A DNA stretch of 57,611 nt from Lachnospiraceae bacterium (GCA_015057055.1 SVFE01000008.1:1-57611); one strand, 5' to 3'. Positions 6,847-15,483 are shown, counted from the stretch's first letter. Made by a program: numbers and translations. Notes: a model not told the origin generated them from the letters alone.

Positions 6847-9036
6847 ATGAGTTGTTGTGACTGCAAACAAGAAAAACAGGAAATTGACTACGGGGCGTTG
6901 TATAAGACCAAACGCAACGTTAAAGTAGTAAAAAAAGACAATTGTTTGGAAGAATTTAATGTTCAAAAAGTAATTAATGCAGTCGGAAAATCCGCATATC
7001 GCGCCTTGACGGATTTTACGGACGAAGAAAAGAAACAGATTTGTCAGTATGTGATTGATAAAGTGGACGAAATGGATGTGGATAAAATTCCCATTCCCAT
7101 TATGCATAATATAGTGGAAAGTGCCCTTGAGCAGGTAAAGCCCATTGTTGCCAAAAGTTACCGTGATTATCGGAACTATAAGCAGGACTTTGTACGGATG
7201 CTGGATGATGTGTATAAAAAGAGCCAGTCTATTATGTATGTTGGTGACAAGGAAAATGCCAACACCGATTCTGCTCTTGTTTCGACCAAGAGAAGTCTTA
7301 TTTTTAATCAGTTAAATAAAGAACTTTACCAGAAATTCTTCCTGACAACGGAGGAACTTCAGGCATGCCGTGACGGTTATATTTATGTCCATGATATGTC
7401 GGCAAGAAGAGACACTATGAATTGCTGTCTTTTTGACGTGGAAAGTGTTCTTCGAGGCGGATTTGAAATGGGAAACATCTGGTATAATGAACCCAAAAGT
7501 CTGGACGTGGCATTTGATGTTATCGGAGATATCGTGCTGAGTGCAGCAAGCCAGCAGTATGGCGGCTTTACCGTTCCCGAAGTGGATAAAATCCTGGAGC
7601 CATATGCAAAAAAATCCTATCAGAAATATTTGGATAAATACGCCAATTTGTGTGTAGATAAAGAAATTGCGGAAGCGGAAGCATGGAATGATGTGGTACG
7701 GGAATTTGAACAGGGCTTCCAGGGGTGGGAGTATAAGTTCAATACCGTGGCCTCCAGCCGTGGTGATTATCCTTTTATTACGGTTACGGCAGGAATCGGT
7801 ACCGGCAAATTTGCAAAGCAGGCGACCATCAGCATGCTGAATGTCAGACGCAGAGGACAGGGGAAGAAAGAGAACAAAAAACCGGTTCTTTTCCCCAAAA
7901 TTGTATTTTTGTATGATGAAGAACTCCACGGTCCCGGAAAAGAACTGGAAGATGTATTTATGGCCGGCGTGGAATGCTCTGCGAAAACCATGTATCCGGA
8001 TTGGCTCAGTTTAACCGGAAAAGGATACATTGCAAGTATGTATAAGCAGTACGGAAAAGTAATTTCGCCCATGGGTTGTCGTGCCTTTTTATCTCCTTGG
8101 TACGAAAAGGGCGGAATGCACCCCGCGGATGAAAAAGATATGCCGATTTTTGTGGGTCGGTTTAATATCGGTGCAGTTTCTCTGCATTTACCTATGATTT
8201 TGGCAAAATCCCGCCAGGAAAGCCGAGATTTTTATGAAGTGCTGGATTATTATCTTAATTTGATTCGTCAGCTTCATATCCGCACCTATGCTTATTTGGG
8301 CGAGATGCGTGCCTCTACCAATCCTCTCGCTTACTGCGAAGGTGGATTTTTGTACGGAAAATTAAAACTTACGGATAAGATTAAACCGCTTTTGAAAGCG
8401 GCCACCGCATCCTTTGGAATTACGGCTTTAAATGAAATGCAAATGCTTTATAACGGAAAGTCCCTGGTGGAGGACGGTCAGTTTGCCATTGAAGTTATGG
8501 AGCATATCAATGAAAAAATCAACGAATTTAAAGAAGAGGACGGCAATCTGTACGCAATTTACGGGACTCCTGCGGAAAATCTTTGCGGTCTTCAGATTAA
8601 GCAGTTCCGTAAAAAATACGGTATTATTGAGGGCGTTTCCGATCGTGAATACGTAAGTAACAGTTTTCACTGTCATGTGGCGGAAGACATTACCCCCATT
8701 GAAAAACAGGATTTGGAATTTCGTTTCTGGGAACTTTTGAATGGTGGAAAAATCCAGTATGTGAAATATCCCATCGATTATAATCTGGAAGCAATTAAAA
8801 CGCTGATTCGCAGAGCTATGGAATATGGTTTCTATGAAGGGGTTAATCTGTCCCTTGCTTACTGTGATGATTGCGGACATCAGGAGTTGGAGATGGATGT
8901 GTGTCCCAAATGCGGCAGTAAAAATTTGACCAAGATTGACCGTATGAATGGTTATCTTTCTTACTCCCGCGTCCACGGAGATACCCGTCTTAACGATGCC
9001 AAAATGGCGGAGATTGCTGAAAGGAAGAGTATGTAA
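6847..9036 (+). CDS. nrdD: Anaerobic (class III) ribonucleoside-triphosphate reductase
   Basis: Oxygen-sensitive glycyl-radical enzyme that reduces NTPs to dNTPs. The 729-residue protein has an ATP-cone at about residues 24-115 (allosteric nucleotide sensing), the catalytic barrel, a four-cysteine zinc site (C673, C676, C686, C689) and the glycyl-radical loop RMNGYLS with Gly702 close to the C-terminus. The first residues (MSCCDCKQE) are unusually cysteine-rich. nrdG starts two bases after its stop and activates it by forming the radical. The consensus promoter and NrdR box upstream indicate repression by NrdR when (d)ATP is sufficient. It indicates anaerobic life. Confidence 0.98.
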   Translation: MSCCDCKQEKQEIDYGALYKTKRNVKVVKKDNCLEEFNVQKVINAVGKSAYRALTDFTDEEKKQICQYVIDKVDEMDVDKIPIPIMHNIVESALEQVKPIVAKSYRDYRNYKQDFVRMLDDVYKKSQSIMYVGDKENANTDSALVSTKRSLIFNQLNKELYQKFFLTTEELQACRDGYIYVHDMSARRDTMNCCLFDVESVLRGGFEMGNIWYNEPKSLDVAFDVIGDIVLSAASQQYGGFTVPEVDKILEPYAKKSYQKYLDKYANLCVDKEIAEAEAWNDVVREFEQGFQGWEYKFNTVASSRGDYPFITVTAGIGTGKFAKQATISMLNVRRRGQGKKENKKPVLFPKIVFLYDEELHGPGKELEDVFMAGVECSAKTMYPDWLSLTGKGYIASMYKQYGKVISPMGCRAFLSPWYEKGGMHPADEKDMPIFVGRFNIGAVSLHLPMILAKSRQESRDFYEVLDYYLNLIRQLHIRTYAYLGEMRASTNPLAYCEGGFLYGKLKLTDKIKPLLKAATASFGITALNEMQMLYNGKSLVEDGQFAIEVMEHINEKINEFKEEDGNLYAIYGTPAENLCGLQIKQFRKKYGIIEGVSDREYVSNSFHCHVAEDITPIEKQDLEFRFWELLNGGKIQYVKYPIDYNLEAIKTLIRRAMEYGFYEGVNLSLAYCDDCGHQELEMDVCPKCGSKNLTKIDRMNGYLSYSRVHGDTRLNDAKMAEIAERKSM

Positions 9037-9038
9037 GA

Positions 9039-9551
9039 ATGAGATATCATAATATAACGAAGGATGACATGCTTAACGGCGACGGACTACGCGTCGTTTT
9101 GTGGGTAGCAGGTTGTTCCCATTGTTGTAAAGAATGCCAGAATCCGTTGACCTGGGACCCGGATGGTGGTTTGCTTTTTGATGAAGCTGCCAAGCAGGAA
9201 ATTTTCGAACAGTTGGATAAAAGCTATATTTCCGGCCTTACTTTTTCCGGCGGCGACCCGCTCCATTCCGCGAATCGGGTTGAGGTTCGCAAGTTTGCAC
9301 AGGAAGTGAAAGAAAAGTATCCGGATAAGACCATTTGGCTGTACACCGGAGCGGATTGGGAGCAGATTTATCATTATCCGGTTATGCAGTATGTGGATGT
9401 GGTTGTAGACGGTGAATTTATTGTTGAGCAAAAGGATGCGACCCTGTTATGGAAGGGAAGCAAAAATCAAAATGTAATTGATGTAAAAAAAACCTTGGCT
9501 CAGACTGACCAGACCAGACCGGTATTGCATTGTAAAGATTACGAGAAATAA
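9039..9551 (+). CDS. nrdG: Anaerobic ribonucleotide reductase activating protein
   Basis: Radical-SAM activase that generates the glycyl radical on NrdD. It has the compact 170-residue size of the family and the CxxxCxxC iron-sulphur motif at C26, C30 and C33 within [12 protein letters not shown], followed by the SAM-binding FSGGDPL segment. It begins two bases after the nrdD stop, which suggests translational coupling. Flavodoxin or ferredoxin is the expected electron donor; neither gene is seen here. Confidence 0.97.
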   Translation: MRYHNITKDDMLNGDGLRVVLWVAGCSHCCKECQNPLTWDPDGGLLFDEAAKQEIFEQLDKSYISGLTFSGGDPLHSANRVEVRKFAQEVKEKYPDKTIWLYTGADWEQIYHYPVMQYVDVVVDGEFIVEQKDATLLWKGSKNQNVIDVKKTLAQTDQTRPVLHCKDYEK

Positions 9552-9564
9552 GCGGAGAGTAGCG

Positions 9565-9999
9565 ATGAAAAGAATAAAGATAAAGTATTTTTCTAATGAA
9601 ATTGATAAATTGGACTACATTGATGGCAAATCCGATTGGATAGACTTGCGCAGCGCGGAACACATTGTTTTGAAAAAAGGAGAATTCAAATTGATTCCTT
9701 TGGGTGTGGCGATGCAGCTTCCGGAAGGATATGAGGCGCATGTGGTGCCGAGAAGTTCTACGTTTAAAAATTTTGGCCTTATTCAAACCAATCATATGGG
9801 AGTGATTGATTATACTTATTCCGGAGACAATGACCAATGGTTTATGCCTGTTTTGGCGGTTCGTGATACGGAAATTCAGGTTAACGATCGTGTGTGTCAG
9901 TTTCGGATTATGGAAAATCAACCCAAGATTGTATTTGATGAAGTTGTTGCCCTTGAGGGACCGGACAGGGGAGGGTTCGGTTCTACGGGCAAACAATGA
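9565..9999 (+). CDS. dut: dUTP diphosphatase
   Basis: Hydrolyses dUTP to dUMP and pyrophosphate, keeping uracil out of DNA and feeding dTMP synthesis. The 144-residue trimeric-type protein shows the conserved motifs in order: motif 1 (DLRSAE), motif 2 ([11 protein letters not shown]), motif 3 ([14 protein letters not shown]), motif 4 (RVCQFRI) and the C-terminal GGFGSTG loop. It lies 13 bases after nrdG behind a GGAGAG site, so reductase, activase and dUTPase form one dNTP-pool operon under the same NrdR-type control. Confidence 0.95.
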   Translation: MKRIKIKYFSNEIDKLDYIDGKSDWIDLRSAEHIVLKKGEFKLIPLGVAMQLPEGYEAHVVPRSSTFKNFGLIQTNHMGVIDYTYSGDNDQWFMPVLAVRDTEIQVNDRVCQFRIMENQPKIVFDEVVALEGPDRGGFGSTGKQ

Positions 10000-10036
10000 T
10001 GATTACGCATTCCTAAATAACAATAATTTATTCCTT

Positions 10037-10076
10037 AAAATCCCTTTTGCGCTAAGGCGCAAAGGGGATTTTGCTT
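10037..10076 (+). terminator. Intrinsic terminator after dut
   Basis: Sixteen-base arms (10037-10052 and 10057-10072) with one G-U pair and a TAAG loop, ending in a T run. It closes the nrdD-nrdG-dut operon. Confidence 0.9.
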
Positions 10077-10139
10077 TACAAATGACCGCCAAAAATAAAG
10101 TTAGAGTGAATATGCCGGCACATGGTACAAATATTTTTG

Positions 10140-10177
10140 AAAGTAGTATTGAAAACTACTTTGTGCTATGCTATAAT
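10140..10177 (+). promoter_or_regulatory. Promoter of the DegV gene with an overlapping palindromic operator
   Basis: TTGAAA (10149-10154) and TATAAT (10172-10177) are 17 bases apart. A perfect inverted repeat, AAAGTAGT (10140-10147) and ACTACTTT (10155-10162) with a 7-base centre, covers the -35 element. Its position suggests a repressor site. It does not clearly match the FapR or FabT patterns I know. Confidence 0.6.
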
Positions 10178-10224
10178 CAAAAACGTTGAGGGAAAGTATT
10201 GCAATTTAAGAAAGGAAACAAATC

Positions 10225-11097
10225 ATGGAGAAGTTTAAGTTAGTAACGGATACCTCTGCAGATTTAAAAGCAGAGTATTTGGAAGAGCACGGAGTCGGAT
10301 TAATGCATTTGTCTTGTCTTATGGATGGGGAGACCTACGGACGGGATAAAGCGATTGACATTAACACTTTTTATGAAAAAATTAGGAATGGCAGTATGCC
10401 TACAACTTCACAGGTTAACCCGGATGAAGCGAAGGAAGAGTTTTTGAAATACATCGATGAATATAAGAATATTCTTTGTCTTTCTTTTACTTCCGGTTTG
10501 AGCGGTACTTACCAGAGCGCAAAGATTGCGGCAGAAGAAATTATGGAGTCCAATCCGGATGTGAATATTGTGGTTATTGATACTTTATGTGCGTCCATAG
10601 GGCAGGGCTATATTGTGGATAAAGCCGTGGAAATGAAGGAAAGCGGCGCAACAATGCAGGAGATCGTGGATTTCGTGGAAGAAAATAAACTTCGCGTAGG
10701 TCACGTGGTAACGGTGGATGATTTGTATCATTTGCAGCGCGGCGGTCGTGTTAGTAAAACATCTGCCGTAATCGGTACCATGATCGGAATTAAGCCGATG
10801 ATCAATGTAAATAATGAAGGTAAACTTGAAGTAGTATCCAAAGCAAGAGGCCGTAAGAAATCATTGCTTACTATGGTGGATATGATGGAAGAGAAAATGG
10901 GTAAGAATTGTGATCCCAAGGAAAAGGTTTTCATTAACCATGGAGATTGTTTAGAGGATGCACAGTTTGTTGCAGATGAAATTAAGAGGCGTTTCGGCCA
11001 TGAAAACTTTGTGATTAACCACTTGGGACCGGTAATCGGTTCCCACACCGGTGCAGGAGCCGTTGCCCTTGGTTTTTGGGGTGAAAAGCGCCAGTAA
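10225..11097 (+). CDS. DegV family fatty-acid-binding protein
   Basis: DegV/FakB proteins bind a long-chain fatty acid and, with the FakA kinase, present it for phosphorylation and entry into phospholipid synthesis. The 290-residue protein starts with the family's KLVTDTSADL segment, continues with the TTSQV ligand-loop region, FTSGLSGTYQSA, and ends in GPVIGSHTGAGAV, all typical. No FakA gene is adjacent. It is transcribed alone between its own promoter and a terminator. The palindrome over its -35 box suggests regulation, possibly by lipid supply; that is inference. Confidence 0.9.
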   Translation: MEKFKLVTDTSADLKAEYLEEHGVGLMHLSCLMDGETYGRDKAIDINTFYEKIRNGSMPTTSQVNPDEAKEEFLKYIDEYKNILCLSFTSGLSGTYQSAKIAAEEIMESNPDVNIVVIDTLCASIGQGYIVDKAVEMKESGATMQEIVDFVEENKLRVGHVVTVDDLYHLQRGGRVSKTSAVIGTMIGIKPMINVNNEGKLEVVSKARGRKKSLLTMVDMMEEKMGKNCDPKEKVFINHGDCLEDAQFVADEIKRRFGHENFVINHLGPVIGSHTGAGAVALGFWGEKRQ

Positions 11098-11127
11098 TTT
11101 GTTTTTCCTTTAATTTAATGAAGTTAT

Positions 11128-11170
11128 AAAAAAGAAGGTTTCGGGAGTAATTCCGGAACTTTCTTTTTTG
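11128..11170 (+). terminator. Intrinsic terminator after degV
   Basis: An A-rich arm with GAAGG..TTTCGG pairs with CCGGAA..CTTTC and ends in TTTTTT (11164-11169). Several G-U pairs lie in the stem. Confidence 0.8.
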
Positions 11171-11172
11171 TT

Positions 11173-11198
11173 AAACATATAATGTAATAAATATGTTT
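11173..11198 (+). promoter_or_regulatory. Inverted repeat and possible sporulation promoter before cotJA
   Basis: AAACATAT (11173-11180) and ATATGTTT (11191-11198) are exact complements 10 bases apart. CATATAAT at 11176-11183 resembles a sigma-E -10 element, but no clear -35 element lies 14 bases upstream. cotJ genes are sigma-E controlled in Bacillus. Confidence 0.35.
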
Positions 11199-11212
11199 GA
11201 CAGGACAAAAAT

Positions 11213-11401
11213 ATGCATAAAAATAATTATCGCTACACCAATGACAGCCTGCCTCCTATGGATGGCGCAGGGGACTATCCCATTGCCATGGCCTATGTTC
11301 CTTGGCAAAAAGAACCGAAAATGTATGAAAATCTGGAAGAAGGCTTTTGTAACGGAACCATTTTCCCGGAATTAAATAAACCGTTTTGCGGAAAGCGTTA
11401 G
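11213..11401 (+). CDS. cotJA: Spore coat associated protein CotJA
   Basis: A 62-residue protein beginning the cotJ operon. It has the family's central motif with LPPMDGAGDYPIAMAYVPWQ at about residues 13-32, followed by an acidic helix and a short basic tail. The ATG at 11213 is preceded by AGGA at about 7 bases. Another frame overlaps but lacks the motif. cotJB follows 10 bases after its stop. CotJA is needed for correct incorporation of CotJC into the coat in Bacillus. Confidence 0.88.
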   Translation: MHKNNYRYTNDSLPPMDGAGDYPIAMAYVPWQKEPKMYENLEEGFCNGTIFPELNKPFCGKR

Positions 11402-11411
11402 GAGGGACAAT

Positions 11412-11699
11412 ATGAATTATCGAAACATGCCGGGTGGCAATGCAACAGAGAAAAGCATACTTTTAAAAAACATTGATATGGTAGGCTTTGCCATGGTGGA
11501 ATTGGCACAGTATCTGGATACCCATCCCGATGATGAGGAAGCAATGGAATATTTCATGCATTTTATGAAAAATAAGAAAATGCTCATGAAAGAATACACC
11601 TTAAAATACGGTCCGCTTTGTTTGGATAACATGAATGACAGGGATTTGACCAAATGGAAATGGGCAACGGAGCCCATGCCTTGGGAAGGAGTGTGCTGA
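11412..11699 (+). CDS. cotJB: Spore coat protein CotJB
   Basis: A 95-residue protein. It has the CotJB features: an early helix with MVGFAMVELAQYLDTHPDD, a middle YFMHFMKNKK segment, and a C-terminal WKWATEPMPWEG. It starts after an AGGAGGGA site and ends three bases before cotJC. It is the middle gene of the cotJABC operon and is expected in the inner spore coat. Confidence 0.93.
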   Translation: MNYRNMPGGNATEKSILLKNIDMVGFAMVELAQYLDTHPDDEEAMEYFMHFMKNKKMLMKEYTLKYGPLCLDNMNDRDLTKWKWATEPMPWEGVC

Positions 11700-11701
11700 T
11701 T

Positions 11702-12307
11702 ATGTTTAGTTATGAAAAGAGATTGGAATACCCCATTAAAATTACAAAGCCGAATGCACAGATTGCCCAGGTGATTATGAGCCAGTATGGCGGTCCTGAC
11801 GGAGAGCTTGGTGCTTCCATGCGTTATCTTTCCCAGCGGTATGCGGTGCCTTACCGTGAAGTGGCGGGATTATTAACGGACATCGGCACGGAAGAACTTT
11901 CTCATCTTGAGATGGTGGCTACCATTGTTCATCAGTTAACTAAGGATTTGACAATGGATGAAATCAAAGAATATGGCTTTGACAAATACTATGTGGATCA
12001 TACCTTGGGTATTTGGCCCCAGGCAGCCGGCGGCGTGCCTTTTTCTTCCACGGAATTTCAGTCGAAAGGGGACATTATCACGGATTTGATGGAGGATTTG
12101 GCGGCAGAACAGAAGGCCAGAACGACTTACGACAACATCTTGCGCCTTGTTCATGATCCGGAAGTCTGCGATCCGATTCGATTCCTTCGGGAGCGTGAAA
12201 TTGTTCACTTCCAGCGATTCGGCGAAGCCCTTCGTATGGTGCAGGAACGCTTGGATTCCAAGAATTTCTACGCAGTTAACCCCGGGTTTGACAAAAACTC
12301 CAGATAG
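11702..12307 (+). CDS. cotJC: Spore coat protein CotJC, manganese-catalase-like
   Basis: A 201-residue ferritin-like protein of the manganese catalase family, present in the spore coat. The dimetal ligands are visible as ExxH motifs: TEELSHLEM near residue 65 and REREIVHFQRF near residue 160, with further Glu residues in the AAEQKAR helix. I take the ATG at 11702 (MFSYEKRLEYP), 10 bases after AAGGAG. The frame is open upstream only because it overlaps cotJB. Its likely role is decomposing peroxide at the spore surface. A terminator follows. Confidence 0.95.
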   Translation: MFSYEKRLEYPIKITKPNAQIAQVIMSQYGGPDGELGASMRYLSQRYAVPYREVAGLLTDIGTEELSHLEMVATIVHQLTKDLTMDEIKEYGFDKYYVDHTLGIWPQAAGGVPFSSTEFQSKGDIITDLMEDLAAEQKARTTYDNILRLVHDPEVCDPIRFLREREIVHFQRFGEALRMVQERLDSKNFYAVNPGFDKNSR

Positions 12308-12331
12308 AAGCATAAATTCGGATTAAATATG

Positions 12332-12374
12332 ACCGCTGCGCGAAAAGTAACCCCTTTGTGCAGCGGTATTTTTA
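12332..12374 (+). terminator. Intrinsic terminator after cotJC
   Basis: Arms ACCGCTGCGC (12332-12341) and GTGCAGCGGT (12358-12367) pair with one G-U and are followed by ATTTTTAT. Confidence 0.8.
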
Positions 12375-12468
12375 TGTGAAAAAATGAACAAAATAAACCA
12401 AAAATCAGTTGCCTGAAAGCCGTAAATATTATATCATTATAGTGTGTAATATGGGGTAGAGTTGACGT

Positions 12469-13620
12469 ATGGGTAAAATGTATTGTTGGTTAGACCGAGG
12501 AAAATCAGAAACGGTCGAAAATTATGACAATAGAATAAATCAAATGCCCGGATTTCATGCCGGTTATGCTTTTTTTCATCCGGTTAATTATAATTCCGCA
12601 GACCATGTTTTTGCTGTTTATATGGTTTGGAACGGTGAATTTAATGCAGTGTTACAGGACTCCATGCCCCAGGGCGGTTATGTGGTTCACTGTTCCTGCA
12701 AGGAAGCGGCGTCGCTGAGCGAAGGATGGACCGGACTTCCCGTGTATGCCAAGGTGATATCGAAGGATGGTCGGATATATATAAAAGAGATTCTTCTGGA
12801 TTATAATGAGAAGCATTTTGTGATTTCCTATAATGGTTGTGATGTTGTTCCGCCGGAAGAGATTTGTTTCTGGGATTTAGGAAATGTAAACGCTTTTTTT
12901 GCGCCTAAGCCAGTCTCTTCGGGTAGTTTTTGTGGTCCGCAGGGAAGCGGAAAGTATCTTCTTGGAAGCTATCGCGGACTGCGGGGAAGCGGCAGACTGC
13001 GCTTTCAGTTTGGTTCCGGTATGGGACTTGGTCTTGGAAACGGATTTGGCTATGGCAGCGGGAAAACGTTTCTTGGAAGTTATCGTAAGATGCTGGGAAG
13101 CGGTAAGTATCTGCTTGGAAGTGGTTTTGGATTAGGCTACGGCTTGGGTTATGGTTACGGAAGCAGTCGGTATTTACTTGGAAGTTTTCGGGGACTGCAT
13201 GGAAGCGGTGGAATGCGCCGGCAGTTTGGTTTCGGCCTTGGGAGCGGATTCGGTTATGGATTTGGGTTCGGCTACGGCTACGGAAGCGGCAGGTATCTGC
13301 TTGGAAGTGGTTTGGGGTTAGGAAACGGCTTTGGTTATGGCTACGGAAGCGGCAGGTATTTGTTTGGAAGTTACCGTGGAGTGCAGAGTAGCGGTGGAAT
13401 GCACCGGCAATTTGGTTTCGGCTCCGGTTTTGGTCTTGGAAGTGGACTTGGCTCCGGCTTTGGTATTGGAAGCGCCGGAAAGAATCACGGTCTTGCCACA
13501 TCAGCTCGAATGCTTTCCGTGTCGGATGCAAAGGAATACGAAACTTATCTTTTGGAACTGAAGCTGATTCAGGAAATCTTTGGTATCGGCAGTCTCGGAT
13601 ACGGTTTGAATTTAATTTAA
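12469..13620 (+). CDS. Glycine-rich repeat protein, candidate spore coat or exosporium component
   Basis: A 383-residue protein of no recognised family. Residues 1-150 form a non-repetitive, possibly globular part with several cysteines (C6, C75, C77, C124, C133). Residues 156-336 are Gly/Ser/Tyr/Leu-rich and contain repeated units close to GSGRYLLGSYRGLxGSG at 159, 196, 231 and 293, with shorter GSG(K/R)YLLGSG units at 210 and 272, separated by GFG/GYG/GLG spacers. Residues 343-383 look like a short helical cap. No signal peptide is seen. It lies directly after cotJABC but behind a terminator, with an ATATT-containing sequence at 12424-12430 that resembles a sigma-E -35 box. A spore-surface role is inference from position and composition. 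Confidence 0.75.
   Translation: MGKMYCWLDRGKSETVENYDNRINQMPGFHAGYAFFHPVNYNSADHVFAVYMVWNGEFNAVLQDSMPQGGYVVHCSCKEAASLSEGWTGLPVYAKVISKDGRIYIKEILLDYNEKHFVISYNGCDVVPPEEICFWDLGNVNAFFAPKPVSSGSFCGPQGSGKYLLGSYRGLRGSGRLRFQFGSGMGLGLGNGFGYGSGKTFLGSYRKMLGSGKYLLGSGFGLGYGLGYGYGSSRYLLGSFRGLHGSGGMRRQFGFGLGSGFGYGFGFGYGYGSGRYLLGSGLGLGNGFGYGYGSGRYLFGSYRGVQSSGGMHRQFGFGSGFGLGSGLGSGFGIGSAGKNHGLATSARMLSVSDAKEYETYLLELKLIQEIFGIGSLGYGLNLI
12943..13473 (+). repeat. In-frame degenerate repeats encoding the Gly/Ser/Tyr modules
   Basis: DNA copies close to GGAAGCGGCAGGTATCTG recur with variation at about 12949, 13099, 13159, 13285 and 13345, all in the same frame. The copies are diverged, so this is an old protein repeat and not a fresh tandem array. 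Confidence 0.75.
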
Positions 13621-13666
13621 GGTTGAAGAATTCCTTCCCAAACCGAAGGGCTCCTTCAACCTTTTA
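13619..13666 (+). terminator. Intrinsic terminator after the glycine-rich gene
   Basis: AAGGTTGAAG (13619-13628) pairs with CTTCAACCTT (13654-13663), with further inner pairing of CTTCCC with GAAGG-type bases, and a T run follows. Confidence 0.8.
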
Positions 13667-13696
13667 TACTAAGTGCGTTTAATTTTGGAGGCCTAT

Positions 13697-14548
13697 ATGG
13701 ACGGTTTTTATTCGATATGGTCAAAGCCATATTTGAAAAATAAAAAAACAACGGAATATTTTATGCAGGATTTCGAGATTTTAACGCTGCTTTTGTCGGT
13801 GCTGAAATGGCAGGAAAAGAATGGAAAAGCCAAAATGATTGCGGATGACGCTGCGTTAAAGTTTTTGCAAAAAAAGAACCTTTTGGATTTTTTTGAAGAC
13901 GGGGTGTCCGCTTTGGAAGTGGATGAATCAATTTCTACGGAGGTTTTCTGGGCGGCAGGAAAGCTGTATGCTTTGAAAAAACAAAACAAGCCTTCCGTTA
14001 TGATTGATTTGGATTTAATCATTTGGCAGGATATGAAAAAATGGTTTGAAGAAAGTGAACTGCTTGTTATTCACCGGGAAGAAATAGCGGAGCATGTGTA
14101 TCCCGACAAATCTTTCTTTCGTATGGAGCCCGGATTTGCCTTTCCCGGCAGCTATGATTGGTCGGTGCGCCCCTGTAATACAGCTATGCTTTATTATAAG
14201 GATGTGGATTTTAAGAATTATTACGCGGAAACATCCATTGATTTTATGAAACGATGCACAGAAAAGTCGGAGAATTTAAAGCATATGGTTTTTGCCGAGC
14301 AGCGTCTTCTATCGATATTGGCAAAGGAAAAGCAGATAGAAATTAAAGCAATTTTTGAACTGGCTTCCGACATCGGCATGCAGGATTTGTTTACCCATGT
14401 TTGGGGGCACAAAAATATTTTGCGGTTCAATTATGAGGAGCGTACCCGGTATTGTCAAAGAGTTATCGGGCGAATAAAGAATGACTTCCCGGAAGCATTT
14501 GAAAAAATTGCGGATTGTAAGGATTTTAAGGAGTATATCAGCCAATGA
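13697..14548 (+). CDS. Protein of unknown function, DUF6734-like
   Basis: A 283-residue soluble protein. The start at 13697 follows GGAGG (13687-13691); an in-frame GTG 24 bases earlier would put that site inside the gene. It opens with MDGFYSIWSKPYLKNKK and contains a VMIDLDLIIW segment near residue 115, which recalls the DxD region of GT-A glycosyltransferases; this resembles the DUF6734 family as I remember it. The stop overlaps the ABC ATPase start as ATGA, so the two are translationally coupled and the protein probably works with that transporter. A glycosyltransferase-like activity is only a guess. Confidence 0.6.
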   Translation: MDGFYSIWSKPYLKNKKTTEYFMQDFEILTLLLSVLKWQEKNGKAKMIADDAALKFLQKKNLLDFFEDGVSALEVDESISTEVFWAAGKLYALKKQNKPSVMIDLDLIIWQDMKKWFEESELLVIHREEIAEHVYPDKSFFRMEPGFAFPGSYDWSVRPCNTAMLYYKDVDFKNYYAETSIDFMKRCTEKSENLKHMVFAEQRLLSILAKEKQIEIKAIFELASDIGMQDLFTHVWGHKNILRFNYEERTRYCQRVIGRIKNDFPEAFEKIADCKDFKEYISQ

Positions 14549-15483
14549 TAAAAGTTGAAAATTTATCGAAAATATATGATGATGTCACCGTTGTTGACAA
14601 TTTATCGTTTCACTTGGAAAAAGGAAAAGTGTACGGATTTTTAGGGCCGAACGGCGCCGGAAAGTCAACTACGATGAATATGCTTACCGGTTATCTGGCC
14701 CCCACAAAAGGCACCATTTCCATGAAGGGCATTGATCTGTTGAAAGCGCCTGACAAAGCCAAGGCAAACATCGGCTATTTGCCGGAAATTCCGCCTTTAT
14801 ATCCGGATATGACTGTAACGGAATATTTAATGTTTGCGGCAGAAATCAAAGGAATTTTGACAAAAGCCTTCCAAAAGGAGGCGGTGGATAAAGTGATGGA
14901 GCAGATGATGCTTACTCCCGTTGCCCGGAGAATGATTAAGAATTTGTCCAAGGGATACAAACAAAGGGTAGGGTTTGCCATGGCGCTTCTGGGCAGACCG
15001 GATATTTTGATTTTGGACGAGCCTACGGTTGGCCTTGATCCGAAACAGATTGTGGAAATTCGAAATCTAATCAAAAAATTGAAGGATGGCAGAACCATTA
15101 TTCTTAGTTCTCATATTTTGAGCGAAATAAATGCAGTTTGCGACCGGCTTTTAATTCTTTCCCGAGGAAAACTGGTGGCAGATGCTACCGCAGAAGAACT
15201 GGTGGCAAAATACAACCGCCGGCAGATTTTGGAAATCGTTTTAAAAGGAAATGCTACCGGTGCGGAAAATATGCTGAAGCGGATGAAGGAAATCGAGAGT
15301 TATCGTTTCCTTTCCGAAGATGCGCAGTCCTGTAAAATTTCTGTCACGGTGAAGGAAGGAATGGATATTAGAGAAAAGATTTCTTCCGGATGTGTGAAGG
15401 AAGGCTATGTTTTATTGGAATTAAAAGTTACTCGTGTAACGTTGGAAGACGTGTATTTAATGTTGACAAAGGAGGCGCAGTAA
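14545..15483 (+). CDS. ABC transporter ATP-binding protein, GldA/CcmA type
   Basis: A 312-residue ATPase of the ABC-2 exporter class. Walker A GPNGAGKST is near residue 36, the signature is LSKGYKQRV, Walker B is ILILDEPTVGLDP, and the D-loop and switch SSHIL follow. About 95 extra residues at the C-terminus form the regulatory extension typical of this subgroup. The gene overlaps the DUF6734-like gene by four bases and is followed at once by the permease, so the three form one transport unit. Substrate unknown. Confidence 0.92.
   Translation: MIKVENLSKIYDDVTVVDNLSFHLEKGKVYGFLGPNGAGKSTTMNMLTGYLAPTKGTISMKGIDLLKAPDKAKANIGYLPEIPPLYPDMTVTEYLMFAAEIKGILTKAFQKEAVDKVMEQMMLTPVARRMIKNLSKGYKQRVGFAMALLGRPDILILDEPTVGLDPKQIVEIRNLIKKLKDGRTIILSSHILSEINAVCDRLLILSRGKLVADATAEELVAKYNRRQILEIVLKGNATGAENMLKRMKEIESYRFLSEDAQSCKISVTVKEGMDIREKISSGCVKEGYVLLELKVTRVTLEDVYLMLTKEAQ

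Noticed and set aside
12943-13473. Repeated DNA in the glycine-rich gene considered as a CRISPR or VNTR array
   Set aside because: The repeats are in frame, of variable length and diverged, with no constant spacer length.
12905-13531. 208-codon minus-strand frame rich in Arg, Asn and Gln
   Set aside because: It is the complement of the glycine-rich repeat gene; its composition follows from the repeat codons and it has no ribosome binding site.
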